Assembly (NCBI GenBank): GCA_022793685.1
Contig: JAAWDI010000030.1
Span: 23,917-87,916 of the forward strand
Reading direction: 5' to 3'
DNA length: 64,000 nucleotides
From: Oscillospiraceae bacterium
Lineage (GTDB): Bacteria; Bacillota; Clostridia; Oscillospirales; Oscillospiraceae
Part shown: positions 10,701 to 20,607 of the stretch, piece after piece
Layout of the letters: each line of letters begins with the position of its first letter
How positions within the stretch are numbered: the stretch's first letter is position 1
Position numbers and translations under genes: made by a program
Notes under the pieces: generated by a model
Databases searched by the model: none
What the model was told of the DNA's origin: nothing
What the model saw: the letters and a program-made list of their open reading frames with translations, nothing else

Positions 10701-10939
10701 TGTCGGAAGCCCACCCCAACATTCTGGACATGATTCAGAGCGGATCGGTGGATTTGGTCATCAATACCCCCACCCGCGGCAGAAAGCACGACACCGACGG
10801 CTTCAAAATTCGCCGTGCCACGGTGGAGCATTCGGTGGGCTGTCTGACCGCCATTGACACCGCCCACGCCCTGCTTACCGTACGAGAGCAGGGCCGGAGC
10901 GCCGATTTGGTACCCATCGACATCACGACCATCCAGTAA
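7724..10939 (+). CDS. carB: Carbamoyl-phosphate synthase large subunit
   Basis: Duplicated ATP-grasp halves, [22 protein letters not shown] and [21 protein letters not shown] overlaps carA stop. Confidence 0.98.
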   Translation: MPKNPEIKKVLVLGSGPIVIGQAAEFDYAGTQACRSLKEEGVEVVLVNSNPATIMTDKDIADHVYIEPLNMASITQIIAKERPDSILPTLGGQTGLNLAMNLHEQGILDQYGVKLLGTSPESIRKAEDRQGFKDAMEAIGQPCVTSDVVESVGDAVAFAAAIGYPVIVRPAYTLGGTGGGIAYDEPSLREIADRGIQLSRVGQVLVERCISGWKEIEFEVMRDSAGNVIQICSMENIDPVGVHTGDSIVVAPTQTLANREYQMLRSASLNIISALEIEGGCNVQLALNPDSFEYAVIEVNPRVSRSSALASKATGYPIAKVAAKIAMGYTLDEIPNAVTGKTTACFEPTLDYCVLKLPRLPFDKFTTASRTLGTQMKATGEVMAIGNSFEGALMKAIRSLELPVKSLRLPGLDELYTEEIEERLVNVDDQRLFVVAEALRRGFSPEKINKITKMDIWFLDRFKTIVDMETVLEKGVPSQETLQCAKEMGFSDGYIGALCGKTAGEIKKMRESFGIKPAFKMVDTCAAEFEAETPYYYSTYDKENEAESAPDGTGERKKVLVLGSGPIRIGQGIEFDYCSVHSVWSFKRMGYETIIINNNPETVSTDFDVADKLYFEPLTPEDVQAVVELEKPSGAVVQFGGQTAIKLAKALTEMGVPILGTSSDGVDAAEDRERFDAILQQCGIPRAAGKTVFTTEEAIAAANEVGYPVLVRPSYVLGGQGMEIAYNDRNITDFMRIINQTVQEHPILVDKYLMGREVEVDGVFDGEDILIPGIMEHVERAGVHSGDSISVYPTLHVEEQHKQTILKYTYDLAKALGVVGLINIQFILYNDQVYVIEVNPRSSRTIPYISKVTGVPIIDLATRVMLGEKLKNMGYGTGLYPEADYYAVKMPVFSFEKLTDVDTGLGPEMKSTGEVLGISESFPQALLKAFKGAGMKAPKKGGRVIITVKDEDKRESVGIARGLEEMGIEIFATEGTCQALQDAGVACKKVARVSEAHPNILDMIQSGSVDLVINTPTRGRKHDTDGFKIRRATVEHSVGCLTAIDTAHALLTVREQGRSADLVPIDITTIQ

Positions 10940-10974
10940 GGGCCGCCGGAGCGGTTTTTGAGGAGGAGAAGGAC

Positions 10975-12516
10975 ATGAACCATCAAACGGTCATCGTGTT
11001 GGACTTCGGTGGACAGTATAACCAGCTCATTGCCCGCCGCGTTCGGGAGTGCAATGTCTATTGCGAGGTAAAGCCTTACCGTACGCCGCTGGAGGAATTG
11101 AAGGCCATGAACCCCATCGGCATCATCTTCACCGGCGGGCCGGGCAGCGTCTATGACCCTGCCGCGCCTCAGGTAGACCCATCTGTTTTCACGCTGGGCG
11201 TGCCCATTTTAGGCATTTGCTACGGCTGCCAGCTCATCGCCCAGAATTTGGGCGGCAAGGTGACGGCCGCCACCGATGACAACGCCCGCGAGTACGGCAA
11301 GACTGCCACCTGTTATGACCCCACCTGCACCTTGTTCAAGGGCTTACCAGAGGAGGGCATTTCGTGGATGAGCCACGGGGACTATATGGCCAAGGTGCCG
11401 GAGGGGTTCACTCTGGCGGCTCGCAGCGCCAACTGCCCCAATGTGGCCATTGCGGACGAGGGACGCAAGTTCTATGGCGTGCAGTTCCATCCGGAGGTCA
11501 ACCATACGGAGAACGGTCTTCAGATGCTTCGGAATTTCCTCTATGAGGCGTGCGGCGCCACCGGAGACTGGACGATGGGGGACTATCTCAAAACCTCCGT
11601 GTCCGCCATTCGGGAGAAGGTGGGGAACGGAAAGGTGCTGTTAGCCCTCAGCGGCGGCGTAGACTCCTCGGTGGCCGCGGCGCTGCTGGCCCGTGCGGTG
11701 GGCAGTCAGCTCACCTGCATTTTCGTAGACCACGGCCTGCTGCGCAAAAACGAGGGCGACGAGGTCGAGGATGTGTTTCGTGACAAAGGCGTGAACTTTA
11801 TCCGAGTCGATGCGGAGAAGCGCTTCCTTGACCGGCTGGCCGGCGTGACCGAGCCAGAGCAGAAGCGGAAAATCATCGGGGAAGAGTTTATTCGGGTCTT
11901 TGAAGAGGAAGGCAAGAAAATCGGCGCGGTGGACTATTTGGTGCAGGGCACCATCTATCCCGACGTCATTGAGTCCGGTACAGGGGACGCCGCCGTCATC
12001 AAGAGCCATCATAACGTGGGCGGCCTGCCGGACTATGTGGATTTTAAAGAAATCATTGAGCCGCTGCGCCTGTTGTTCAAGGATGAGGTGCGCGCCCTTG
12101 GCCGGGAGCTGGAGCTGCCGGAATATCTGGTCATGCGCCAGCCATTCCCCGGGCCGGGACTTGCCATACGCGTGATTGGAGACATCACCAAGGATAAGCT
12201 GGACACCCTGCGGGAGGCTGACTTCATTTTCCGTGACGAGATTGCCAAGGCAGGGCTGGAGTATTCCATCAACCAGTACTTTGCCGTGCTGACCAATATG
12301 CGCAGCGTGGGCGTCATGGGAGACGGCCGCACTTATGACTATACCCTTGCTCTCCGCGGCGTTACCACCACGGACTTTATGACTGCGGACTGGGCGCGCA
12401 TTCCCTATGAGGTGCTGGATAAGGTGTCAACCCGTATTGTCAACGAGGTGAAGGGCGTGAACCGTGTGGTGTACGACATCACGAGTAAGCCCCCAGCGAC
12501 GATTGAGTGGGAATGA
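10975..12516 (+). CDS. guaA: GMP synthase (glutamine-hydrolysing)
   Basis: [37 protein letters not shown]; ends ...PPATIEWE. Confidence 0.98.
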   Translation: MNHQTVIVLDFGGQYNQLIARRVRECNVYCEVKPYRTPLEELKAMNPIGIIFTGGPGSVYDPAAPQVDPSVFTLGVPILGICYGCQLIAQNLGGKVTAATDDNAREYGKTATCYDPTCTLFKGLPEEGISWMSHGDYMAKVPEGFTLAARSANCPNVAIADEGRKFYGVQFHPEVNHTENGLQMLRNFLYEACGATGDWTMGDYLKTSVSAIREKVGNGKVLLALSGGVDSSVAAALLARAVGSQLTCIFVDHGLLRKNEGDEVEDVFRDKGVNFIRVDAEKRFLDRLAGVTEPEQKRKIIGEEFIRVFEEEGKKIGAVDYLVQGTIYPDVIESGTGDAAVIKSHHNVGGLPDYVDFKEIIEPLRLLFKDEVRALGRELELPEYLVMRQPFPGPGLAIRVIGDITKDKLDTLREADFIFRDEIAKAGLEYSINQYFAVLTNMRSVGVMGDGRTYDYTLALRGVTTTDFMTADWARIPYEVLDKVSTRIVNEVKGVNRVVYDITSKPPATIEWE

Positions 12517-13418
12517 TGAAAAAGGCTGACAGTAAAGCGGTAAAGCCTTTTTTGAAGTGGGCAGGCGGCAAGAGCCAGCTCATAAAGGAAATCGAAGCCT
12601 ATTATCCATTCAATCAGAATATAACAAAATATGCCGAGCCTTTTGTAGGCGGAGGCGCAGTTCTGTTTGATATTCTTAACCGGTATGACTTGAGTGAAAT
12701 TTATATTGGTGATATTAATGCGGAGCTGATTAACACATATTGCGTTATTAAGGACAATGTTGATAGGTTAATAGATTTACTTTCGCTGTATCAAGAGGAA
12801 TATATTCATCTTGGGGCAGAGGATAGAAAACGCTATTATATGGGTAAACGTGAACGGTTCAACGATTTAAAAGTGAATGGGAATGCAACAGGAAACATAG
12901 AGAAAGCGGCCTTGATGATATTTCTCAATAAAACCTGCTTCAACGGTCTTTATCGAGTGAACCGCAAGGGTCTGTTTAATGTGCCGATAGGGGCATATAA
13001 GAATCCGCTGATTTGCGATGAAGCAAATTTGAGGGCCGCCTCAGAAAAACTCGGTCCTGTAACGATTGTTTGCGGCGATTACCGTCAATCGGCAGACTTT
13101 ATAGATGAACATACTTTTGCGTATTTTGACCCGCCATATCGTCCACTGACCGAAACAGCCGGCTTTACAGCGTATACCGAATATTGCTTTGATGACCAAG
13201 CGCAGATTGAACTGGCAGGGTTTGCTGAGCAGATGCACCAAAAGGGCGCAAGCGTGGTTGTAAGCAATTCAGACCCTAAAAGCGCCCGGCCGGAGGACGA
13301 CTTTTTCGATAATATTTATGTCTCTTATAAGATTAAACGTGTAGAAGCGACGCGCATGATTAACTGTAAGAGCGAGGCGAGAGGAAAAGTCAGGGAGTTG
13401 CTTATATCAAATTTTTAA
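12513..13418 (+). CDS. Dam/DpnM-like (D12 class) DNA adenine N6-methyltransferase
   Basis: [42 protein letters not shown] motifs; start codon overlaps guaA stop (ATGATG). Confidence 0.92.
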   Translation: MMKKADSKAVKPFLKWAGGKSQLIKEIEAYYPFNQNITKYAEPFVGGGAVLFDILNRYDLSEIYIGDINAELINTYCVIKDNVDRLIDLLSLYQEEYIHLGAEDRKRYYMGKRERFNDLKVNGNATGNIEKAALMIFLNKTCFNGLYRVNRKGLFNVPIGAYKNPLICDEANLRAASEKLGPVTIVCGDYRQSADFIDEHTFAYFDPPYRPLTETAGFTAYTEYCFDDQAQIELAGFAEQMHQKGASVVVSNSDPKSARPEDDFFDNIYVSYKIKRVEATRMINCKSEARGKVRELLISNF

Positions 13419-13474
13419 GAGCGTTGCTACATGAAAAGGGATTAACCGGATTATGGAATAGGCGGGGTGCATTT

Positions 13475-14011
13475 ATGGCGAACAAACCTTTTAAATATAA
13501 GGTCGTGTTGCAACCGCTTGCTATTGAAAACAGTGAGCAATCTGCGTTCCGTGATGCTTTGAACGCAATTCCCTACCTGTTGTATGAGGTGGAGCAACTA
13601 AAAAGTGGAGAAAAGATTGCAATCAATAAACCGGGCGGTAAAAGAAGCTTCGGCAGGCTTTCGCGAAATGATTTTATGGTGTTCATATATAATCCAATCG
13701 AAGAAAGCTTGTGGTTAATTAGTCATGCTGAGATAAGCGATGATATTGCGGCTAAATATGCGGATGATAGGGAGAGCGCGTTATCGCTTCTGAAAGGCTT
13801 ATACAGGGTTTGCTGCGGAGAAGAACCAGACAGTGTGATCTCAGCTTTAGCTTTGAGGAACACCGTCGGAATTTCGGTAGAAACGATTTTAAAAGTTTAT
13901 AAGTGGATATGGGGACAGGAAGATTGCAATTATCCGACTAAAGAAGGCCGCTGGCTTTCTATGCGTAAACTTATGGAGAGATTCGGGGTCGCCAAAAAGG
14001 ATTTACAATGA
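13475..14011 (+). CDS. Hypothetical protein adjacent to the methyltransferase; possible restriction or defence partner
   Basis: 178-aa ORF downstream of the Dam-like gene, same strand, AT-rich; no recognisable domain. Confidence 0.6.
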   Translation: MANKPFKYKVVLQPLAIENSEQSAFRDALNAIPYLLYEVEQLKSGEKIAINKPGGKRSFGRLSRNDFMVFIYNPIEESLWLISHAEISDDIAAKYADDRESALSLLKGLYRVCCGEEPDSVISALALRNTVGISVETILKVYKWIWGQEDCNYPTKEGRWLSMRKLMERFGVAKKDLQ

Positions 14012-14059
14012 TGGATGATAATCATGATGGCGCTTGTGTCTATCGTCCTGTGATTTTCC

Positions 14060-14442
14060 CGTGACAATGATAAAGCGACCTTATACGCGCTGGACGGCAG
14101 AGCCATAGAAGCCTGGAGAGCGGAAGCCCCTTCTTATTCAAGTGTGGGCTGGTATAGAACAAAGGAGAAAACGCAGCAGACCTTATTTGCTCCCGACAGA
14201 AGAACACTGACTTTTTCAAGGAAGAGGTTTCGGCCTATCAGAATGTAGGGTGGTATAATTCATGGCTTGAGGCTCAGGCCGCAGACGGCGGCTCATCGGT
14301 TCTCGATGCTTTTGAAACCGTCATTTATTATCGGATGCCAACCGGAAGACAGTATTACTTTGACCCAAACTGCGGCGGTAAAAACAGCTATCGGACGACA
14401 AATATTTCAGGGCTTTCCCCATGTAAGAAGTGTGCGCAATAA
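14060..14442 (+). pseudogene. Remnant of a secreted/surface protein with VGWY repeats and a C-terminal Cys motif
   Basis: Frame-broken translation shows LYALDGRAIEAWRAEAPSYSSVGWYRT and VSAYQNVGWYNSWLEAQ...YYFDPNCGGKNSYRTTNISGLSPCKKCAQ; no intact ORF. Confidence 0.55.
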
Positions 14443-14448
14443 AATAAA

Positions 14449-14489
14449 AAAGGCACTGCCTGATGTTTCATCAGGCAGTGCCTTTTCCG
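14449..14489. terminator. Bidirectional intrinsic terminator
   Basis: AAAGGCACTGCCTGATGtttCATCAGGCAGTGCCTTTT. Confidence 0.9.
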
Positions 14490-14502
14490 CGCTTTGATAG
14501 GG

Positions 14503-15756
14503 CTATTGAAAAACGGCTTCGGAGATGTCGATGGGATGCTGACAGCGGTTGTCAATATCTGTCCTATTTCCTGTGAAGCGGCTTCCTTCAAACGTAATCT
14601 CCATATCGGTGGGGACACGCTCCAACAGGATAGCGGTTCCGTTGTTTTCAAAGGTATTGTTGCGGTAATGTATATTACTCACGTTGCTGCCCGTACTGTT
14701 GAAATGAAAACCGGTTTCATTGTCTGTAAACTCACAATCAGACATCCAGACCCAGGCATTGCCATAGCCCAAGACACCGGTTTTCCAGCCCGTGACATGG
14801 CAGCCAATCAGGTGCACCCGTGCGGCAGCAGAAATGCCTACACTATTGTTGTTTCCGAAAAAATCAATGTTCTCAAAGCTGCTAATCCAAGAGTTGTTCA
14901 TGCCTACCCGAACGGTGTCGGTGAAAGCAGTTCGTCCATCTTCGCTGCCATAGAAATTGACGCCCCGGCCCTCTAACACCAAGCCACCTTGATAGGTTAC
15001 GGGAGGAAGATAGATATTTACGGCAGCGTCCTCTTCGACCGTGTTACAAATTTGGTTTACCAGAGCTTGCAGTTCCTCAATATTCCCCATAGGGGCGTCT
15101 TGCGGGGTATAATTGTAAGTATGGATGGTTTCAAAATGATGGTTCTGCCGGACGTGTATCACATCGCCGTTTTTCATGTTGAGGGTTATGGTCAGTTCGG
15201 CGGTGTAGATTCCATGTTCGCTGATATTGTGGTCAACAAAGGTAATGCAGGCGGCATCGGGGATATAGCTTGCGTCAGGAGCAGGCTCTGTGCAGGAAAT
15301 ATGCAGAGCGTCACTTGCGTTGGAAAATTCAGCGGTGATGCTGTCCACCTTTTGCATAAACGTTTCGCCTGCGTGGGTATCACTCTCCACATGGTTGACA
15401 TACAGCAGAACAGGGTAGCGGTAGTCATAGTTCAACTCGGAATTACAGTATCGGTCGGAGAAGGGGGTAAAGGGGGTATCAGCCCAAGCGATGCAAAGCT
15501 GATAGGTGGCGCCGCCGTCCCGGTAGATGACCTCACCCATACCGTCGTAGGTTTTTGGCCGCATGTGAAGCCATCCGCCCAGAAGCAGGGCGCACAGCGC
15601 CAAGATACCAAGCAGGGACGGAAGAAGATAACGGGGCGCTCTGCGGGGAGGCGGTGTGATGCCGGACCTGCTGTTGACTGAACTGACGCAGTAAGGACAG
15701 AAGGAAGCGCTTTCGTGCAGGGGGTTGCCGCAATGCGGGCATACCTTTTGCTTCAT
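14503..15756 (-). CDS. Zinc-ribbon, single-TM protein with right-handed beta-helix domain
   Basis: N-terminal CPHCGNPL...CPYC ribbon, TM LLPSLLGILALCALLLGGW, repeated NNSW/FENIDFFGNNNS/HYRNNTFENNGTA parallel beta-helix coils. Confidence 0.8.
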   Translation of the reverse strand: MKQKVCPHCGNPLHESASFCPYCVSSVNSRSGITPPPRRAPRYLLPSLLGILALCALLLGGWLHMRPKTYDGMGEVIYRDGGATYQLCIAWADTPFTPFSDRYCNSELNYDYRYPVLLYVNHVESDTHAGETFMQKVDSITAEFSNASDALHISCTEPAPDASYIPDAACITFVDHNISEHGIYTAELTITLNMKNGDVIHVRQNHHFETIHTYNYTPQDAPMGNIEELQALVNQICNTVEEDAAVNIYLPPVTYQGGLVLEGRGVNFYGSEDGRTAFTDTVRVGMNNSWISSFENIDFFGNNNSVGISAAARVHLIGCHVTGWKTGVLGYGNAWVWMSDCEFTDNETGFHFNSTGSNVSNIHYRNNTFENNGTAILLERVPTDMEITFEGSRFTGNRTDIDNRCQHPIDISEAVFQ

Positions 15757-16454
15757 GAAATCGCCTCCATCAGGTGCAGGATATTTTGATAGCGCTTTTG
15801 AGGGTTGATACGAGTACAGCGCTCCACGACCCGGCCAAAGCGCCCGTCCGCCAACCGTTTAGAAGGGTGCTCTCCGGTGAGCATTACGTTAATCAGCACA
15901 CCCAGGGAGTAAATATCTGTTCGCACGTCCGATTGAGATAGGCCATACTGCTCTGGAGCGGCGTAGCCGGTGGTGCCTAAAATTTGCGTATCCGTCTCAT
16001 ACTTCGGTTTGTGGAAGCGGGCGGCGTCAAAGTCAATCAGGACAGCCTCGCTGCCGCGGATAATCACGTTTTCCGGCTTGACGTCCCGGTGAACGGCAGC
16101 CATAGAGTGGAGCACCCAGAGGGCCTTGCATAGCTGCAGAACAATTTCCCTGGTTTCAGCAGGGGTAAAAAGGGCGTCCTGAAGAAGAAAGCTGAGAGTA
16201 TCTCCCTCAATAAATTCTTCCACCACCAGATTGTCCCCGTCCTTGGCCGCCGCTTCAAAAACGGTTGGGAGGTTGCGGCAGGTATAGTTCAACAGCTGAT
16301 GGTAAACTTCTGAATTGCCGGTGAACTGCCGCAGAATCAAGTGACGGCCAGTCCCATTATGCCGGATTAGGCGGACGGTTCCGCGGGGGCTTTCTTTTAA
16401 GACTCGCACCGGCGTGTATTCTGTTTTTAACACGCTGTCCAGCCAATCATACAT
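15753..16454 (-). CDS. Serine/threonine protein kinase
   Basis: AVHRDVKPENVII, LIDFDAAR, GTTGYAAPEQYG kinase motifs; overlaps downstream gene by 4 nt. Confidence 0.93.
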   Translation of the reverse strand: MYDWLDSVLKTEYTPVRVLKESPRGTVRLIRHNGTGRHLILRQFTGNSEVYHQLLNYTCRNLPTVFEAAAKDGDNLVVEEFIEGDTLSFLLQDALFTPAETREIVLQLCKALWVLHSMAAVHRDVKPENVIIRGSEAVLIDFDAARFHKPKYETDTQILGTTGYAAPEQYGLSQSDVRTDIYSLGVLINVMLTGEHPSKRLADGRFGRVVERCTRINPQKRYQNILHLMEAIS

Positions 16455-16572
16455 TTTGCGTCCATCTCCTGAAATAACCACAGTATGCAGTGCGCATATT
16501 GAATTTGAGCATTGACTCTTGTAAACTAATATACAGTATTTTTGTCATAAAGTAAAGGGGAGATGGGCGCCT

Positions 16573-17001
16573 ATGGCAGAGGATAAGACCACCGACGATT
16601 TAAGGCAGGAGCTGATGGAAACAGCCAATATTGAGGACTATATCAAAGAAAACAAGGCGCTTTTCGCGGATAAAGACGTGACAGAACTTCTGACAGAGTT
16701 GTACGACAGCTGCTCTATCTCCAAAGCGGTGCTGGCAAGACAGGCGGGCATGAGCGAGGTGTATCTTCATCAGGTCTTTTCCGGTCGGAGGAATCCATCC
16801 CGTGACCGGTTGCTCTGCCTGTGTATCGGTATGGGCGCTACCATGGAGGAAACGCAGGAATTACTAAAGCAAGCGACCCATGCCCAGCTTTACCCCAAAA
16901 ACAAACGGGATGCCATCATCAGCTTTGGGATTCTTCACGGCGTCGGGCTGGATGAAATCAACGATAAGCTGTTTGAAGAAAACGAAAAGACCCTGTTTTG
17001 A
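16573..17001 (+). CDS. XRE-type helix-turn-helix protein
   Basis: SKAVLARQAGMSEVYLHQVFSGRRNPSRDRLLCLCIGMG HTH. Confidence 0.85.
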   Translation: MAEDKTTDDLRQELMETANIEDYIKENKALFADKDVTELLTELYDSCSISKAVLARQAGMSEVYLHQVFSGRRNPSRDRLLCLCIGMGATMEETQELLKQATHAQLYPKNKRDAIISFGILHGVGLDEINDKLFEENEKTLF

Positions 17002-17019
17002 GAAAAGGAGAGAATTGGA

Positions 17020-19698
17020 ATGAAAAAGAAGCTGCTTCCCCTATTGATGGTGCTCTGTCTTGTGGCAGGGCTGTTTCCGGCGCTGGGTGCGCCCGCACAG
17101 GCGGTAGAGACACCACAAATTGAAGTCGACGACGTGATTTACGAGCCGATGTTCTGGGGCACAGACAGTAGTGGGAAAATCACAAACATCAGCCGTGTCG
17201 CGGTGGTCGGCGTGGCCCCCGGCGTGACCGACATCACCATACCCAAGAACCTCAGCTTTGAAACGGAAAGCGGTGAAGCGGTTCAGACATGGACAGGCAA
17301 GCCGGTGACCTATTTGGCCAACGAGGCATTCCAAGGGAATACCACTCTGCGGAGCGTTGACCTTTCCGCCCTGACCGGCCTTGGCGACATTGTGGGCCAC
17401 AAGAAGTTCGCTGGCTGCACGGCGCTGGAGCGCGTGATTCTGCCGCCGGATATGGAAAAGGTTCACGACGACTGCTTTTCAGGCTGCACCAGCCTGCGGC
17501 AGATTGACCTCCCAGCGGGTGTGACGGAGATTGGCGTGCGGGCGTTTGCCAACACAGGGCTGACCAGCATTGACCTGCCCGACGGCCTGCAAAAGCTGGG
17601 TTCTGCCTGCTTTCAGGGCACGAATATTACAGATTTGACCATCCCCGCCAGTGTGACGGTGATGGGAAAAGTGACCGGTCTGGGCGAGAGGAGCCTTAAA
17701 ACCATCACCTTTGAGGCAACTGACCTGAGCAACCTGAAGATAAACACGGGGGATATCCCCACAGAGGTGACCGTCTATGTCCAGCCCGGCGCGAAAGACA
17801 CGGTGCCGGCGGGGCTGAAAAACAATCTGGTGCTTACGGTGGGAGAGGCAGAGCCGAACTTCGGACTGAGCTTTGACAAAACCTCTGTGGATTTGGGTAC
17901 CATCAAGGCTCATACGCTGTTTGGCCTTCCATTTGCGACCATCACCCTCACCAATACCGGCGACACAGCGGTGGACGGCCTCTATATTGACTGGTCGCGT
18001 GACCGTGCGTTTTCCGTGGAGTTTCCTGACAACCCGAAAGGTATGGTTGAAAGTCTGGCCCCCGGTGAGAGCTTCCGCATTAAGGTGATGCCGCAGCAGA
18101 ACCTGAAGGAAGGCGATTACGACTGGGATTTGACAATCAACAGCAACCGGGGCGTTTCCGCCACTGCCAACGTAAAGCTGAAGGTGAAAAAGGGCGCTGA
18201 CGGTCTGTATTTCCAGGATGATAATGCAGTGCTGGACTTCGGTACGAAAACCGTAGGCGATAGGGGTACTGGCAACAAGCTGATTGACATTTTCAATGGC
18301 AGCGATAAAGAAATCACCCTGACTGCGCCCCAGTCCCAGTATTATAACATTTCTTTTGGCAGCGGGGGGCGCATTGCGGCAGGCGGTTATCTTGGTTTGA
18401 GCATTACCCCCAAGTTTGGAACCAAAACCGCCGGTGACTTCACGGAAGTGCTCCACTTTGAGCCGGGCAATCCGGCGGCTGACCTGACGGTGAAGTATGT
18501 GGTGAACAGCGGGGCGATTTCCGTCAGTCCGACCAACGTGACCTTCGACAGCGAAAATGAGGGTTATACTCAGCCTTCCCCCAAGACCGTAACCATCACC
18601 AACACGGGGAAAACAACCTTCAGTCTGGATATTCCCGAAATTTCTGGCAAGGGTTTCACGATTACGAGCTACCCATCCACCTATTCTTTGGACGCAGGGA
18701 AGAGTGTGACGGTGGCTGTGCAGCCGAAGAGCGGGCTGAAAGAGGGGGACTATTCTGGCAGTCTTACCATCACCGGCACCACTGGGGTCAGCGCCAGCGT
18801 GGGCCTGAGCTTCACGGTGAAAAACGGCGAGCAGTCCATTTCCGCCAACCCCGGCAGCCTGAACTTCGGTACCATCAAGGAAAATGAAGCTCAGCCCAAT
18901 GCGCAGACTGTCACCGTTACCAACAGCGGCAAAGAGACGGTGACCTTAAAGGCTCCGACCTCCTCCAACTATATTATTGGCTCCCTTAGCCGCAGCAGCC
19001 TGTCCGCTGGGCAGAGCGCTACCTTTACCGTCCGGCCCAAGGCAGACCTGAAGAAAGGGACATATAACGAAACCCTCACCATCGGTACCGATAAGGACGC
19101 TAAGGCGACGGTTTCCGTGAGCTTTACGGTCAAGAGCGAGAACGAGCCGACCTTTACTGATGTGCCGGAGGGCGTCTGGTATTTTGACGCTGTAGAATGG
19201 GCAAACAAGCAGGGCCTGATGGGCGGCAAAGGCGGCGGTAAATTTGACCCCAACGGGACGACTACCCGGGGCGAAATCGTCACCATTCTTTACCGCTTGG
19301 AGGGCAGCCCTGCGGTCAGCGCAGGAGAAAGCTTTGCAGATGTTCCCGCCGGTCAGTGGTACACCAACGCGGTGCTGTGGGCGTCCCAGAACAAAATCGT
19401 CAACGGTGTGGGCAACAAACGCTTTGCTCCCGGTACGCCCATTACCCGCGAGCAGATGGCGTCTATCCTGTTCCGCTATGCGACCTATAAGAAGTATGAC
19501 GTAAGCAAGCGGGCTGACCTGAGCCATTATCAGGACTTGAATAAGGTGAGCGCTTATGCGCGGGACGCCTTTGCATGGGCCAACAGCGAAAAGCTGGTGA
19601 ATGGCGCAACAGCAGCAACGCTGAACCCGGCCGGGCGTGCGACCCGGGCGGAAGCGGCAGTGATTTTGTACCGCTTCTGTGAGAACGTGGCGAAATAA
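17020..19698 (+). CDS. Surface protein: BspA-like leucine-rich repeats, tandem choice-of-anchor/ASH Ig-like domains, C-terminal SLH domains
   Basis: Signal peptide; FAGCTALERVILPPDMEKVHDDCFSGCTSLRQIDLP; repeated VSPTNVTFDSENEG..PKTVTITNTG; FTDVPEGVWYFDAVEWANKQGLMGGKGGGKFDPNGTTTRGEIV SLH. Confidence 0.92.
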   Translation: MKKKLLPLLMVLCLVAGLFPALGAPAQAVETPQIEVDDVIYEPMFWGTDSSGKITNISRVAVVGVAPGVTDITIPKNLSFETESGEAVQTWTGKPVTYLANEAFQGNTTLRSVDLSALTGLGDIVGHKKFAGCTALERVILPPDMEKVHDDCFSGCTSLRQIDLPAGVTEIGVRAFANTGLTSIDLPDGLQKLGSACFQGTNITDLTIPASVTVMGKVTGLGERSLKTITFEATDLSNLKINTGDIPTEVTVYVQPGAKDTVPAGLKNNLVLTVGEAEPNFGLSFDKTSVDLGTIKAHTLFGLPFATITLTNTGDTAVDGLYIDWSRDRAFSVEFPDNPKGMVESLAPGESFRIKVMPQQNLKEGDYDWDLTINSNRGVSATANVKLKVKKGADGLYFQDDNAVLDFGTKTVGDRGTGNKLIDIFNGSDKEITLTAPQSQYYNISFGSGGRIAAGGYLGLSITPKFGTKTAGDFTEVLHFEPGNPAADLTVKYVVNSGAISVSPTNVTFDSENEGYTQPSPKTVTITNTGKTTFSLDIPEISGKGFTITSYPSTYSLDAGKSVTVAVQPKSGLKEGDYSGSLTITGTTGVSASVGLSFTVKNGEQSISANPGSLNFGTIKENEAQPNAQTVTVTNSGKETVTLKAPTSSNYIIGSLSRSSLSAGQSATFTVRPKADLKKGTYNETLTIGTDKDAKATVSVSFTVKSENEPTFTDVPEGVWYFDAVEWANKQGLMGGKGGGKFDPNGTTTRGEIVTILYRLEGSPAVSAGESFADVPAGQWYTNAVLWASQNKIVNGVGNKRFAPGTPITREQMASILFRYATYKKYDVSKRADLSHYQDLNKVSAYARDAFAWANSEKLVNGATAATLNPAGRATRAEAAVILYRFCENVAK

Positions 19699-19708
19699 TG
19701 AAACGCAT

Positions 19709-19745
19709 AAAAGCGGCGCAGCCCAATTTGGGCTGCGCCGCTTTT
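19709..19745. terminator. Bidirectional intrinsic terminator
   Basis: AAAAGCGGCGCAGCCCAATTTGGGCTGCGCCGCTTTT. Confidence 0.9.
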
Positions 19746-19758
19746 ATATCAGCAGAAT

Positions 19759-20607
19759 TTATCGCCGTACCTTTCGCAGAAGGAATGTAACAAGGAAGAC
19801 GGCGGCCAGATACAGGGTGATGGAAGCGCCTGCGGAGGCGCCTACATAGTAAGAGGTCATCAGCCCCGCAATGCCGCCAAAGACGGCGAAAATCAGAGAG
19901 AACAAATGGTACTGCCGCACATTTCGCGAAACATTTCGGGCGGCGGCGGCAGGGAGCACCAGCAGAGAGTTGATAACCAGCAGGCCAACCCAAGTCATGG
20001 ACACGGTTACAACGACTGCCACAGCGGCGGAAAAGGCGGTCTGCTGCCAAAAGACCTTGATACCACGGCTGTCCGCTAAAGCGGGGTGGATAGAGGAGAG
20101 CATCAATTTATTGAAAGAAAAAATCCAAAGCAGGACAACCGCAAGTAAAATCACCGCAAGCAGGGCAATTTTGCTCACTTCCACGCTGAGAATGTCACCG
20201 ATGAGCAGAGCGTTGAACTTGGTAAAACTCCTGCTGCCAAGTGTGGAAATGAAGATACCTAAAGCGACAGCGGTGGAGGAAAAGACCCCGATGACGGTGT
20301 CACTGGCCAGTTCAGCGCGCCGTTTGACAAAGGAGAAAAGCAGGGAAAACAGGATAGCAAACAGCACAGCGCACCACATGGGGTCAGCCAGACCGCACAG
20401 CGCGCCGATGGCCATGCCGGTGAAGGCACTGTGTCCCAGCGCGTCAGAGAAAAAGGACATGCGGCTTTCTACCACCATGGTGGAGAGAATACCGAACAGG
20501 GGAGAGATGACCAAAACGGCCAATAGAGCGTTCTTCATGAAGTACATACCGCCGGAGGCCGCCCACTCAAAGGGAAGCAACTCCACCAGCGCATACCAAA
20601 GGTTCAT
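19759..20607 (-). CDS. Metal (zinc/manganese) ABC transporter permease
   Basis: ABC-3 family: SFFSDALGHSAFTGMAIG, VGLLVINSLLVLPAAAARN. Confidence 0.92.
   Translation of the reverse strand: MNLWYALVELLPFEWAASGGMYFMKNALLAVLVISPLFGILSTMVVESRMSFFSDALGHSAFTGMAIGALCGLADPMWCAVLFAILFSLLFSFVKRRAELASDTVIGVFSSTAVALGIFISTLGSRSFTKFNALLIGDILSVEVSKIALLAVILLAVVLLWIFSFNKLMLSSIHPALADSRGIKVFWQQTAFSAAVAVVVTVSMTWVGLLVINSLLVLPAAAARNVSRNVRQYHLFSLIFAVFGGIAGLMTSYYVGASAGASITLYLAAVFLVTFLLRKVRR

Noticed and set aside
9707-10867. 386-aa minus ORF in carB
   Set aside because: Antisense shadow ORF of carB.
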